From Actinokineospora sp. NBRC 105648 (GTDB lineage: Bacteria > Actinomycetota > Actinomycetes > Mycobacteriales > Pseudonocardiaceae), in contig NZ_BSTR01000003.1 of assembly GCF_030269645.1 (NCBI RefSeq), forward strand, positions 186,001 through 250,000: DNA of 64,000 nucleotides. The letters are read 5' to 3'. The translations under genes and the position numbers were made by a program. The notes under the pieces were generated by a model, which saw only the letters and a list, made by a program, of their open reading frames with translations, was not told where the DNA came from and did not search any database. Positions 33,185 through 41,507 of the stretch are shown one piece after another (position 1 is the first letter of the stretch; every line of letters begins with the position of its first letter).

Positions 33185-34084
33185 GTGAAGGCGGCCCAGT
33201 TCAGCCGGTTCGGCGGCCCGGAGGTCCTCGAGATCGCCGACCTCCCGGATCCCCACCCGGGCCCCGGCGAGGTCCGCGTCGCGGTGCGGGCGGCCGGGGT
33301 CAACGCGAGCGACTGGAAGAAACGCCAGGGCCTGATGGACCAGGAGCTCCCGCAGACCATGGGGTACGAGGTGGCGGGCGTCGTCGACGAACTCGGCGAA
33401 GGCGTCACCGATATCGCGGTCGGTGACCGCGTCTTCGGGTTCGCCACCGGTGCCGGGCAGGCCGAACTGGCGGTGCTGCCCCACTACGCACCCATCCCGC
33501 CGTCGCTCGACTTCGCCGCGGCCGCCGCGCTGCCGGTCGCGGTCGAGACGGCCGCGCGCGCACTCGACCAACTCGGCGTCCGCAGCGGCGGCACACTGCT
33601 CGTCAACGGCGCCTCCGGGACCATCGGCCGCGCCGCCGTCCAGCTCGCCGTGGCGCGGGGCGCGCGCGTGATCGGCACCTGCGGCCCCGGCAACCACGAG
33701 ATGATCCGCGCGCTCGGCGCCGAACCCGTCACCTACGGGGATGGCATGGCCCACCGAGTCTCCGCACTCGCCCCGGCCGGGGTCGACCTGGCGCTCGACG
33801 TCGCCGGAAGCGGCGTCCTGCCCGAACTCATCGACCTCGTCGGTGGCCCGGAGCACGTGATCACCATCGCCGACTTCGAGGGCGCCCAACGGCACGGCGT
33901 GCGCTTCAGCCGGGGAGACACCGGTCGCGCCCTCTACACGCTCGACCAACTCGGCGACCTGGTCGAGTCCGGGCGGCTCACACTCCCCGTGGGGCAGACG
34001 TTCCCGCTGGCGGAGGTCGCGCAGGCACATCGCGTCGGCGAAGCGGGCCAGGTGCGCGGAAAGCTCGTACTGCTGGTCGACTGA
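33185..34084 (+). CDS. NADP-dependent quinone-oxidoreductase-like MDR enzyme
   Basis: 299 aa, GTG start 3 bases after the previous stop. Zinc-independent medium-chain dehydrogenase/reductase: AAQFSRFGGPEVLEIADLPD, VRAAGVNASDWKKRQG, MGYEVAGVVDELGEGVTDIA, and the cofactor loop LLVNGASGTIGRAAVQLAVA followed by RGARVIGTCGPGN. No catalytic-zinc Cys/His set. It probably reduces quinones or enones with NADPH. It is likely co-transcribed with the DinB gene. A hairpin follows at 34108. Confidence 0.92.
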   Translation: MKAAQFSRFGGPEVLEIADLPDPHPGPGEVRVAVRAAGVNASDWKKRQGLMDQELPQTMGYEVAGVVDELGEGVTDIAVGDRVFGFATGAGQAELAVLPHYAPIPPSLDFAAAAALPVAVETAARALDQLGVRSGGTLLVNGASGTIGRAAVQLAVARGARVIGTCGPGNHEMIRALGAEPVTYGDGMAHRVSALAPAGVDLALDVAGSGVLPELIDLVGGPEHVITIADFEGAQRHGVRFSRGDTGRALYTLDQLGDLVESGRLTLPVGQTFPLAEVAQAHRVGEAGQVRGKLVLLVD

Positions 34085-34107
34085 CGCGCATCCGAGTCGA
34101 CGACGGT

Positions 34108-34142
34108 GCTGACCGGCCGGTGCGCGGCACCGACCGGTCAGC
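34108..34142 (+). terminator. Hairpin terminator after the oxidoreductase
   Basis: 15-bp stem (GCTGACCGGCCGGTG against its complement with one G-U pair) and a 5-base loop, 24 bases after the stop codon. Confidence 0.75.
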
Positions 34143-34153
34143 TAGGAGCCTCA

Positions 34154-34264
34154 CGTGGCGATGGTGGCCACCGGCTCCACGTCGTAGGTGCGGGCGTAGC
34201 CGTTCTCGACGCCCACGAGCAGGTCCACGACGTCGAAGTAGCGGTCGCAGAACGGGGTTTCACG
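34154..34264 (-). pseudogene. Short C-terminal gene remnant
   Basis: Directly after the stop of the NmrA gene and in the same frame, the minus strand reads [20 protein letters not shown] then [17 protein letters not shown] and a stop. The composition is protein-like rather than random, but there is no start codon or ribosome-binding site. It may be the tail of a deleted gene, or a longer ancestral C-terminus cut off by a new stop codon. Confidence 0.3.
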
Positions 34265-35182
34265 TCAGCGGGCATCGACTGCCCCCGGCGTGCCGAGGAC
34301 GGCGGGCTTGAGGGTCTCGGCGCACCACTGGGCGAACCCGGTGGCCGGGAACGCCTGTGGCACACGGTCGACACCCGAGTCCAGGCCCTGGCCCTTGGCG
34401 CGCTTCATCTCGACCATGCCCTCGACGAAGGCCTCGTTGAGGCCGTAGCCCAGCAAGGCCGACCGCAACTCGTCGAGCGACTCGCGCTGGTAGCGGACCG
34501 GACGCCCCAACTCCTCGGACATGATGCGCGCCAGGTCATCGGGGGAGAGGTCCTGCGGCCCGACAACCGGAAGACTGCCGACGCCGGTCCACGAGCGGTC
34601 CAGCAGCAGCCCGGCCGCCGCCGCGGCGATGTCGGCGACGGCCACCATCGGGACCGGGCGGTCCGCGGCGGCGGTGTCGGTGAAGACGCCGTTCTCACGG
34701 ATCGAGTCGGCGTCCTCCAACAGGTTCTCGTAGAACGACGGGTTGGCCAGGGCGCGGTAGGCGACACCGGAGCCTGCGATCAGGTCGTCCATCGCCAGGC
34801 AGGCGGTGACCAGCCCGGCCCGGGCGGCCAGCGGGGTGCCGCGGCCGAGCGCCGAGACGCCGACGACATGGCTGACCCCGTAGGCGGCGAACGCCCGCGC
34901 GGCCGGACGGGTGAAACCGCTGTAGGCCTCGTCGGGTGTGATTGAGGCGTCCGGCGGGACCAACCAGAAGACGGCGTCGGCCCCGGTGAGGGCGCGCCCG
35001 ACGGTCTCGGCGTCTCCGTGCGAGCCGGTGACCACCTCGACCCGTCCGCGCACGGCCTCGGGGAGCCGGGTCGGATCGCGGACCACGACGCGCAACTGCT
35101 CTTCGTGCGCGGGTGCGGCCTCGACCAGCAGGGACAGCAGCCGCCTGCCGATGTTCCCGGTGGGGGCGGTGATGACGATCAT
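34265..35182 (-). CDS. NmrA-family NAD(P)-binding protein
   Basis: 305 aa from ATG 35182 with GAGGA upstream. N-terminal MIVITAPTGNIGRRLLSLLV has the Rossmann G-x2-G-x2-G-like motif. VVGVSALGRGTPLA, YRALANPSFYENLLEDADSI and DIAAAAAGLLLDRSW follow the NmrA/HSCARG pattern. It is a paralogue of the gene at 3140. No substrate can be proposed. The 34154-34264 remnant follows its stop in frame. Confidence 0.88.
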   Translation of the reverse strand: MIVITAPTGNIGRRLLSLLVEAAPAHEEQLRVVVRDPTRLPEAVRGRVEVVTGSHGDAETVGRALTGADAVFWLVPPDASITPDEAYSGFTRPAARAFAAYGVSHVVGVSALGRGTPLAARAGLVTACLAMDDLIAGSGVAYRALANPSFYENLLEDADSIRENGVFTDTAAADRPVPMVAVADIAAAAAGLLLDRSWTGVGSLPVVGPQDLSPDDLARIMSEELGRPVRYQRESLDELRSALLGYGLNEAFVEGMVEMKRAKGQGLDSGVDRVPQAFPATGFAQWCAETLKPAVLGTPGAVDAR

Positions 35183-35319
35183 GAATCCTCGCGGTCTGTG
35201 GGGGATCGTTCTGGCCCACCCATCGTGCGGACCCACCCCGCGTTGCCACAATGGGAACTTCGGCATCCCATCATTGCCCAAATCGGAATTACTCCTATGA
35301 CCAGCTCAAACCCGCCCGA

Positions 35320-36393
35320 CTAGCTTCCCCCGGCCCGCTTCAGCAACCCCCGGATGAACCCGACGAGCTCGGCGGGGGAGAACTCCACCGCGCTCTCCCC
35401 GACGCTCACCTCGAACGAACACCGACCGGGATCCGGCGACGACCGCACCGCCCCGAACAGCTGCACACCCTCCTCGGCCGCCAACGCCGCCCCGGCCCGC
35501 TCCACCGCGGCCCTCGACGCGGGCAACACAACGTGGAACAGCGGCGTCAACGGCACCCCCGGCACCGTGAACGCCACCCCATCGGCGTTGATCGCCGCCG
35601 CCAACGCCACCGCGTGATCACGGAACTCCGGCATCCGCGGCAACAACTCGTCCAACCCGTAGAGCGCCGACGCCGCCAACGGCCACGCGGCGTGGATCTC
35701 CCCACCCAACCGCAACCGCCACACCGCCGCGTGCGCCACGAAGTCCGCGTCCCCGGCCAACACCGAGCCCGCCACCCCCTGCAGTCCCTTGTAGAGGGAC
35801 ACGTACACCGAGTCGAACAACCCCGCGACGTCGGCCAACGGCCGGTCGTAGTACGTCTGCGCCTCCCACAACCGCGCGCCGTCCATGTGCGCGGCCGCAC
35901 CCCGGGAACGCGCCAAACCCGTCTGCGCGACCAACTCGTCCCACGTCGGCAGCAGACCCCCGAGATCACGCTGCGGCAACTCCCACAGCACCGCAGCCAA
36001 CGGCTCCGCCACCCGCTCCAGATCCGCCAACGAGATCAACTCGTGGCGGTCGGCCACCGCGGCGAACCGCAGCCCGTGCACCACCGAGAACCCCTGCGCC
36101 TCCCACTCGACCAGGTGGCAGTGCGGATGCGCCGCGAACGTCCACCGCCCGCGGCGCTCCGCGTGCACCCGGAGCGCGACCTGCTGCGCCATCTTCCCCG
36201 TGGGGAACAGCAGCCCCGCCTCCTTGCCCAACAACCCCGCGACCCGCCGCTCCACCACCGCCACCGGCCCGTCCGGACCGCCTGCCGGGACCTCCGGCCC
36301 GATCCGCTCGAGCATGCGGCGCAACACCTCGTGCGGCGACCGCCGCGGCGAGGCGTGCGAGAACAACGATCTGGTCACCCGGTTGGACGTCAC
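35320..36393 (-). CDS. Threonine-aldolase-like PLP enzyme (beta-eliminating lyase family)
   Basis: 357 aa; TAGAGT lies 6 bases before the GTG. PLP fold type I: LLGKEAGLLFPTGKMAQQVA, PHCHLVEWEAQGFSVVHGLR, AAHMDGARLWEAQTYY (PLP-binding Asp), and the Schiff-base Lys in FDSVYVSLYKGLQGVAGSVL. The family splits beta-hydroxy-amino acids (L-threonine to glycine and acetaldehyde) or related substrates. It stands alone. Confidence 0.9.
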   Translation of the reverse strand: MTSNRVTRSLFSHASPRRSPHEVLRRMLERIGPEVPAGGPDGPVAVVERRVAGLLGKEAGLLFPTGKMAQQVALRVHAERRGRWTFAAHPHCHLVEWEAQGFSVVHGLRFAAVADRHELISLADLERVAEPLAAVLWELPQRDLGGLLPTWDELVAQTGLARSRGAAAHMDGARLWEAQTYYDRPLADVAGLFDSVYVSLYKGLQGVAGSVLAGDADFVAHAAVWRLRLGGEIHAAWPLAASALYGLDELLPRMPEFRDHAVALAAAINADGVAFTVPGVPLTPLFHVVLPASRAAVERAGAALAAEEGVQLFGAVRSSPDPGRCSFEVSVGESAVEFSPAELVGFIRGLLKRAGGS

Positions 36394-36426
36394 CGAGGCA
36401 CTCTATTGCACATCATGTTCAACAAG

Positions 36427-36696
36427 CTAGACCGAGGTCAACCGACCCAACACCGACGTCCCCGCCTCGGTCACCCGCACCACCGCGTCCCGCGCCCCCG
36501 CCGCCGCCCGGATGACCACCAGGCCACGCCGCTCCAACACGGTCAACGCGTCCGCCGCCCACTGCGGCAACCTGCCCGCGGGGGAGCCGTCCGCCCCCGC
36601 CCACAGGAACCCCATCGGCACACCCCACAACCCGGAGTGGAACAACACCACTCCCTCGGCCACGTGCCGCAACGCCCTCGTCTCGTTCTCCGTCAT
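36427..36696 (-). CDS. Small winged-helix-like protein, unknown function
   Basis: 89 aa from ATG 36696 after GGGAGG. Sequence LRHVAEGVVLFHSGLWGVPM, WAADALTVLERRGLVVIRAA, VRVTEAGTSVLGRLTSV has the helix-turn-helix plus wing look of small MarR-like fragments, but there is no clear family. It is 30 bases upstream of the PLP-enzyme start and could be co-transcribed with it. Confidence 0.65.
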   Translation of the reverse strand: MTENETRALRHVAEGVVLFHSGLWGVPMGFLWAGADGSPAGRLPQWAADALTVLERRGLVVIRAAAGARDAVVRVTEAGTSVLGRLTSV

Positions 36697-36800
36697 CTCC
36701 GGACCTCCCCAGAAGTGGCGCCGGTCACAGCCCTTGGTAGCAGGCTGCCCTGACGGGACGCTGACCAAAACCCCAGGTCACCCCCGCCAGACCCCCTACC

Positions 36801-37787
36801 TCACCCCAACCACCGGCCGACACCCGCCAGCAACTCCGCCTTCGTCTCCGGTGGAGCGAAGGACGCTCGCACCGACGCCCGCGCCAACCCCGCCAACGCC
36901 GCGTCGTCCCACCCGAACACCGACCGCAGCAACCCGTACTCCTCGGCCAACCCCCGACCGGTCACATTCGGCACATCCGTGTTGACCGTGACCACCAACC
37001 CCGCCGCCACCAACTCCGGCAACGGGTGCGCGCGCACCGACGGCACCAACCCCAACGCCACGTTCGACGACACGCACACCTCCAACGGCACCCCCCGGTC
37101 CCGCACCTCGGCCACCACCGCCGGGTCCTCCAACACCCGGAACCCGTGCCCGACCCGATCCGCCCCACCCGCGGTGACCGCCTCCAACACGCTCGCCGCC
37201 CCCGCGACCTCACCGGCGTGGTGGACCAACCGCAGCCCGGCGTCCCGAGCCACACCTAACAAGTCCGCGAACGGCGCCAGTGGATACGTCTCGTCACCCG
37301 CCAGGCCCACACCCACCACCCCACGGTGGGAAAACCGCCGAGCCAGCTCGATCGTCCGCCGCAACCGCTCCGGCGACCTCCGCCGCGAGTGGTCCAACAG
37401 CACCCGCACCACGATCCCGTGCTCCCGCTGCCCCTGCGCCAACCCGTCCAACACCGCCTCAAGCGGCATGGCCAGATCACCGAGCCGCTCACCGTGCGAG
37501 GCGGCCGTGAACGTCACCTCGGCGTACCCGGTGCCCTGCGCCGCCTCATCCGCGCAGTACTCCACCGCTACCCGCCGGAAGTCCTCCGGCCGCCGCAAGC
37601 AGTCCCGCACCAACGAGTTCTGATCCGCGAACGCCCGGAACCCGGCGAACGCGAACGGCCCATGGCTCACCTCGGGCCCCACGGCCACACCGTTGCCCGC
37701 CCCGATCGCCACCAGCGTCTCCGGGCGGACCGTGCTCTCCAGGTGGACGTGCAGGTGCGCCTTCGGCAACCGCGACAACTCGCGCAT
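36801..37787 (-). CDS. add: Adenosine deaminase-family protein
   Basis: 328 aa; TACCCT is 7 bases before the ATG. TIM-barrel amidohydrolase with the metal-site HLHVHLESTVRPETL (H-x-H), the catalytic-type LRLVHHAGEVAGAASVLEAV, DRVGHGFRVLEDPAVV, VSSNVALGLVPSV and VNTDVPNVTGRGLAEEY (metal Asp). It hydrolyses the 6-amino group of adenosine-like substrates. Some motifs differ from canonical Add (the usual E-G-T after H-x-H-L reads E-S-T; the late S-D-D-P reads N-T-D-V-P), so the substrate may be a modified purine. Confidence 0.85.
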   Translation of the reverse strand: MRELSRLPKAHLHVHLESTVRPETLVAIGAGNGVAVGPEVSHGPFAFAGFRAFADQNSLVRDCLRRPEDFRRVAVEYCADEAAQGTGYAEVTFTAASHGERLGDLAMPLEAVLDGLAQGQREHGIVVRVLLDHSRRRSPERLRRTIELARRFSHRGVVGVGLAGDETYPLAPFADLLGVARDAGLRLVHHAGEVAGAASVLEAVTAGGADRVGHGFRVLEDPAVVAEVRDRGVPLEVCVSSNVALGLVPSVRAHPLPELVAAGLVVTVNTDVPNVTGRGLAEEYGLLRSVFGWDDAALAGLARASVRASFAPPETKAELLAGVGRWLG

Positions 37788-37927
37788 ACCCCCGAGGGTA
37801 GAAGCAAGCGCACACCGCACGCTTCCGGTTTTCCGGAAACACCACCCACGTGGCAACCTTTCCCGGCACCCGAGAACTCTGGGGGAGTAGCGGAAGTCGA
37901 TCAACCAGGAAAGGCGCGGGATCCACC

Positions 37928-38341
37928 GTGGCACTGAGGTTCGCCCGGTCAGCCGAGGAACAGGCACTCCGGGAACTGGACATCACCGTCGAACGCACCG
38001 GCCGCACCACCGCCGTCCGCGCCGTCGGCCGCATCGACCTCGCCACCGAGACACCCTGGCACGACCAGGTCATGGGCGCGGCCACCGCGACCGACGACAC
38101 CACCAGCGTCACCGTCGACCTCACCGCGGTCACCTTCCTCAGCTGGGCCAGCACCGCGGTCCTGATCCGCGCCCACCGGGCCTGCCTGCGCCGCGGCCGC
38201 GCCCTGCGCGTGCTGGCCTGCGGCCCGGTGCTCACCGGCCTGCAGCTCACCCGGATGAACGAGGAGATCACCATCGTCCCGGCCACGCGGCCGGTGCACG
38301 TCGAACGCCCGCGCGCCGCCACCAGCTGGTTGATCGCCTGA
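37928..38341 (+). CDS. STAS-domain protein (anti-sigma-factor antagonist-like)
   Basis: 137 aa from GTG 37928. STAS core: LDITVERTGRTTAVRAVGRI, VTVDLTAVTFLSWASTAVLI, RALRVLACGPVLTGLQLTRM. The phospho-acceptor loop reads TFLSWASTAVL, with Ser residues in the place expected for SpoIIAA-type regulation. No partner anti-sigma kinase is adjacent. It probably works in a partner-switch cascade encoded elsewhere. Confidence 0.88.
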   Translation: MALRFARSAEEQALRELDITVERTGRTTAVRAVGRIDLATETPWHDQVMGAATATDDTTSVTVDLTAVTFLSWASTAVLIRAHRACLRRGRALRVLACGPVLTGLQLTRMNEEITIVPATRPVHVERPRAATSWLIA

Positions 38342-38375
38342 CGTACCGTGGCCCGGCGGACCAGGGGAGGCGGCG

Positions 38376-38585
38376 GTGTTCAGCTACGAGTTCGGCACGA
38401 TCGAGTGGATGTGGGGCAACGGCACCATCCGCCTCAACCTGCCCGGCGGCGTCGAGCAGACGCAGAACGGCGGCTACCAGGAGGTCGTGGACGTCCTGAC
38501 CGGCCTCGGCCGCCAGGGCTGGGACGTCGCCACCTGCGCGGCCGGCGGCAACTGGCTGTTCTGGACCCTGCGCAGACAACACTGA
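38376..38585 (+). CDS. Small DUF4177-like protein
   Basis: 69 aa, GTG start preceded by GGGGAGG. MFSYEFGTIEWMWGNGTIRL ... LGRQGWDVATCAAGGNWLFW TLRRQ has the W-D-V and terminal L-R-R pattern of DUF4177-like proteins. Function unknown; it follows the STAS gene by 34 bases. Confidence 0.7.
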   Translation: MFSYEFGTIEWMWGNGTIRLNLPGGVEQTQNGGYQEVVDVLTGLGRQGWDVATCAAGGNWLFWTLRRQH

Positions 38586-38604
38586 CCGCTCAGCCGACCG
38601 CGAC

Positions 38605-39243
38605 TCAGACGACCGCCACGACGGCGTAGCGCTCGTCGTCGATCACCCGCCCCCAGAGCCCGGGATCGACGAGCGGCTCGACGCGCAGCTCGGACACCAA
38701 CGGCCGCAACGCCTCGGCCAGGGCATCGGCACCGACACCACCCATCCAGGGCAGCGAACCGGGGGAGTCGAGGTAGTCGCCACTGGTGTTCCACCGGCCC
38801 TCGACAAGCACCAGGACACCACCGGGCCGAGTCGCGCCGATCCAGTGGCGCAGCGCGGCAACCGGGTCCGGCAACGTCCAGAGCAGGTGCCGCGCCAAGA
38901 CGACGTCGAACTCGCGGTCGAACGGTGGCAGGGCGGCGGCATCGCCGACCTCGAAGCGGGCCTGCAACCCGGCATCGGCGAGTTTGCGCCGGGCGCGCTC
39001 GACCATGGCGGGCGCCAAGTCCACGCCGACCACGCGGTGCCCGTGCGCGGCCAGCACCAGGGACAGCGACCCCGTGCCACAACCGACATCCAGGACATCG
39101 CGAGTCGACCCCGGGATCCAGGACCGCAGCCGGGCGGCCCAAGCGTCCCGGACACGGGGGAGGCGCAGACCGTGATCGGCCTCGACGTCGAAGGTGTCAG
39201 CGGCGGCGTCCCAGAACGCGGCGATCTCAGAAGGCGAATCCAC
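38605..39243 (-). CDS. Class I SAM-dependent methyltransferase
   Basis: 212 aa. Motif I VLDVGCGTGSLSLVLAAHGH, motif II VVGVDLAPAMVERARRKL, then FEVGDAAALPPFDREFDVVL and the post-motif GATRPGGVLVLVEGRWNTSG. UbiE/COQ5-like small-molecule methyltransferase without a recognisable substrate domain. GACAAT lies 6 bases before the GTG start. Confidence 0.9.
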   Translation of the reverse strand: MDSPSEIAAFWDAAADTFDVEADHGLRLPRVRDAWAARLRSWIPGSTRDVLDVGCGTGSLSLVLAAHGHRVVGVDLAPAMVERARRKLADAGLQARFEVGDAAALPPFDREFDVVLARHLLWTLPDPVAALRHWIGATRPGGVLVLVEGRWNTSGDYLDSPGSLPWMGGVGADALAEALRPLVSELRVEPLVDPGLWGRVIDDERYAVVAVV

Positions 39244-39304
39244 CAGCTGATTGTCCTGTCCCGCCGGTCGGTGCGGCCGGCTTCGACCAGTCGGGTCGAC
39301 GGCT

Positions 39305-40078
39305 TCAGAGTCGCCGGACGCGCAGGACGCCGGTCAGCATCGGGAGGGTGAACTCGCCGTGGCCGGTTTCTGGTCTGCCTGCGAGGAAAGCGCGGATCTT
39401 GTCGCACTTGGCCGCTCGGTCCCGTTCCGGCAGGACCAGCATCCCGGCGCGGGTCGCGAGTGTCTCGACGAGGGAGTCGGCGGTTCGGCGCTGACCGTGC
39501 GGGAACTCGGACTGCTCGGCCGAGCCGAACCGGGGGACCAGACCACTGTTCGGAAGGTGCAGGTCTGCCGTCGCGGCGCGCCAGTTGCTCAGCGTGTCCC
39601 GCGGGCCGATCGCCCCGGGGCCACTCACCCGTTCGAGGCCCGTGATCCACTCGACCCGGTCGTCCAGGACGTTCCACAGGCCGGCCAGGATGCCGCCGGG
39701 AACGAGGACCCTGGCGATCTCGGGTCCCGCGATGGCCATGTCGAACCAGTGCAGGGCATTGCCGGCGACCACAGCGTCAACGGACCCGTCGGGCAGCGCT
39801 AGTGCCTCGGCACTGCCCGAAAGGGCACGGACGGCCGGCAGCGCACGGCGCAGCTCGGTCAGCATCGCCGGGTCAGGCTCGACCGCGATGACCTCAGCGC
39901 CCAGCGCGACCAGCGTGGCGGTGAGCTTGCCGGTTCCGGCGCCGAGGTCGAGCACCCGGAGGCCGGGCGCGAGTTCCAGCGCCCAACGAACCGCGGCCCG
40001 TGCGTAGTCCGGGCGGTGCTCGGCGTAGGCGGTCGCCGCCGAGCCGAACGAGGATCCAAGGACTAGGCGTTCCTCCAC
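39305..40078 (-). CDS. Class I SAM-dependent methyltransferase (Methyltransf_11 type)
   Basis: 257 aa from GTG 40078 with GGAGGG upstream. FGSAATAYAEHRPDYARAAV at the start, motif I RVLDLGAGTGKLTATLVALG, motif II VIAVEPDPAMLTELRRAL and ALPDGSVDAVVAGNALHWFD. It resembles the trans-aconitate / UbiE-like group. The dif-like site lies 113 bases upstream of its start. Confidence 0.9.
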   Translation of the reverse strand: MEERLVLGSSFGSAATAYAEHRPDYARAAVRWALELAPGLRVLDLGAGTGKLTATLVALGAEVIAVEPDPAMLTELRRALPAVRALSGSAEALALPDGSVDAVVAGNALHWFDMAIAGPEIARVLVPGGILAGLWNVLDDRVEWITGLERVSGPGAIGPRDTLSNWRAATADLHLPNSGLVPRFGSAEQSEFPHGQRRTADSLVETLATRAGMLVLPERDRAAKCDKIRAFLAGRPETGHGEFTLPMLTGVLRVRRL

Positions 40079-40191
40079 GAGATCACCCTCCAGCAAGATC
40101 ACGAGTGGCGGGGCCCAGCCTAGGGAGGCGTCGTGGCTCAGCGCGAACAGGAACCAGCCCAACCGCGGCAGGGGACGGTCTCCAGCGCACT

Positions 40192-40219
40192 ACTTGACAT
40201 AATGTCGATTATCGAACAT
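40192..40219 (-). other. dif: Candidate chromosomal dif site (XerC/XerD target)
   Basis: Read on the minus strand: left arm ATGTTCGATAA, 6-base spacer TCGACA, right arm TTATGTCAAGT. The inner ATAA / TTAT halves match bacterial dif architecture, and the right arm matches what I recall of the actinobacterial dif XerD arm. It would be the chromosome-dimer resolution point and mark the replication terminus. Confidence 0.7.
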
Positions 40220-40450
40220 TGACCGACCCGCAGATCAACCCTGAAAGCGGCCGGTTCATACGTCACCGTGACGTTTCACCCCAAAGCGCCCGGATGTGCC
40301 TCCTGGGCGCCTGACAAGGCACTCCAGTGCGTGGTGGCGGATCGGCGGGCGCGCCAGGGGCGCAACGGGCACGAAAGGCGCGAATCGGCGCGCGAACGCG
40401 TTGGCGCGCACATGCCGTCCCCTGATCATCCTGAGCCGTCGAACACCTGT

Positions 40451-40478
40451 TTGATGGATAATCGCGGTTATCCATGGT
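40451..40478 (+). other. Second dif-like site upstream of the tyrosine recombinase
   Basis: Left arm TTGATGGATAA, spacer TCGCGG, right arm TTATCCATGGT. It is nearly symmetrical (ATGGATAA / TTATCCAT). It has the same 11-6-11 plan as the dif candidate 259 bases earlier but different arms. It could be a recombination site of the adjacent recombinase or its operator. Confidence 0.5.
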
Positions 40479-40517
40479 TCGCGAACTGTCGGTGTGGTCG
40501 GGTATGCACTGCGGGTG

Positions 40518-41498
40518 ATGTTGATCGAGGCGCAGGACGGGTTCTTCCTGGCTCGGCGGTCCCGCAAGGACTCGCCGCACACGACCGCGGCCTACCGGCG
40601 GGACCTGGCGGGGGTGTCGGCGCTGGTGGCCGAGGTGGTCGGCCGGGACGTCGGCGCCATCGGGCTCGACGAGGTGTCCGCGCAGGTGTTGCGAGAGGCG
40701 TTCGGGCTCTTCGCCGACACGCACGCCAAGAGTTCCGTGGCGCGGGCGTGGTCGACCTGGAACCAGTTCTTCCAGTTCTGCGTAGCCGACGGGCTCGCGG
40801 CGGGCAACCCGATGGGCGCGATCGGCAGACCGCGACCCGCTCCGCTGTCCCCCAAGCCGCTGCGCGGCGAGGAGACCCCCGAGCAGCTGCTCGCCGCGAT
40901 CGCTGGTGGGGCGCGCAAGGCGCGGGCGCCGTGGCCGGAGCGCGATCTGCTGGTGCTCGCCCTCGGCTTGGTCGCCGGGTTGCGGGCGGCCGAGATGCGG
41001 GCGCTGCGGCGGTCCTCTGTGGTCGGTCGGCCCGGTGAGCGGCGGCTCTACGTGCACGGCAAGGCGAACCGGGAGCGGTCGATCCCGATCGAGGCGCCGC
41101 TGGAACGGGTGATCGAGGCGTACCTGGCCTCGTGCGACGGGCGGTTCCCGGGAGCGCGGTTCGCCGCGGACTCGCCGTTCCTGCTGGGTTCCGACGGCGC
41201 CGGGATCGGGCGGGGTGCGCTGGATTACCTGGTCAAGGCGTGCTTCCGCGGTGCGGGGATGCATGACCGGGTGCCGGTGGGGGCGAACCTGCACGCGCTG
41301 CGGCACACCTTCGCCACGCGGTTGGCCGAGGACGGGGCGAACGCGGTGGAGATCATGATGCTGCTGGGGCACGCGAGCCTGAACACGAGTCAGAACTACA
41401 TCGACGCGACCGGGCGGGAGCGGCGCGCGGCGGCGGCGAGCAACCGGACCTACCGGGTGCTGGCGGAGCTGGCCGGGGACGAGGAGGCCGGTCAGTAG
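40518..41498 (+). CDS. XerC/D-like tyrosine recombinase
   Basis: 326 aa from ATG 40518 (MLIEAQDGFFLARRSRKDSP); GTG 40494 is the alternative. The N-terminal SAM-like core-binding domain includes SPHTTAAYRRDLAGVSALVA. Catalytic residues: R in VAGLRAAEMRALRRSSVV, K in LYVHGKANRERSIPI, H-x-x-R in LHALRHTFATRLAEDG, H in MLLGHASLNTSQNYI, with Tyr in QNYI. Length and layout are Xer-like rather than phage-integrase-like. The two dif-like sites lie immediately upstream. Whether it is the housekeeping Xer or a separate recombinase is unknown. Confidence 0.9.
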   Translation: MLIEAQDGFFLARRSRKDSPHTTAAYRRDLAGVSALVAEVVGRDVGAIGLDEVSAQVLREAFGLFADTHAKSSVARAWSTWNQFFQFCVADGLAAGNPMGAIGRPRPAPLSPKPLRGEETPEQLLAAIAGGARKARAPWPERDLLVLALGLVAGLRAAEMRALRRSSVVGRPGERRLYVHGKANRERSIPIEAPLERVIEAYLASCDGRFPGARFAADSPFLLGSDGAGIGRGALDYLVKACFRGAGMHDRVPVGANLHALRHTFATRLAEDGANAVEIMMLLGHASLNTSQNYIDATGRERRAAAASNRTYRVLAELAGDEEAGQ

Positions 41499-41507
41499 GC
41501 TCGGCCG

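Larger units (their letters stand above)
40079..40517. other. 439-bp gene-free region with two dif-like sites
   Basis: No gene. It holds two 28-bp sites of the Xer 11-6-11 type (40192-40219 and 40451-40478) and a 10-bp palindrome GTTCGCGAAC (40477-40486). The intervening 231 bases show no further clear structure. The region ends at the start of a tyrosine recombinase. Confidence 0.75.

Noticed and set aside
40451-40478. Second dif-like site as the chromosomal dif
   Set aside because: The arms outside ATAA/TTAT do not match the actinobacterial pattern as well as the site at 40192; kept as a separate variant site.
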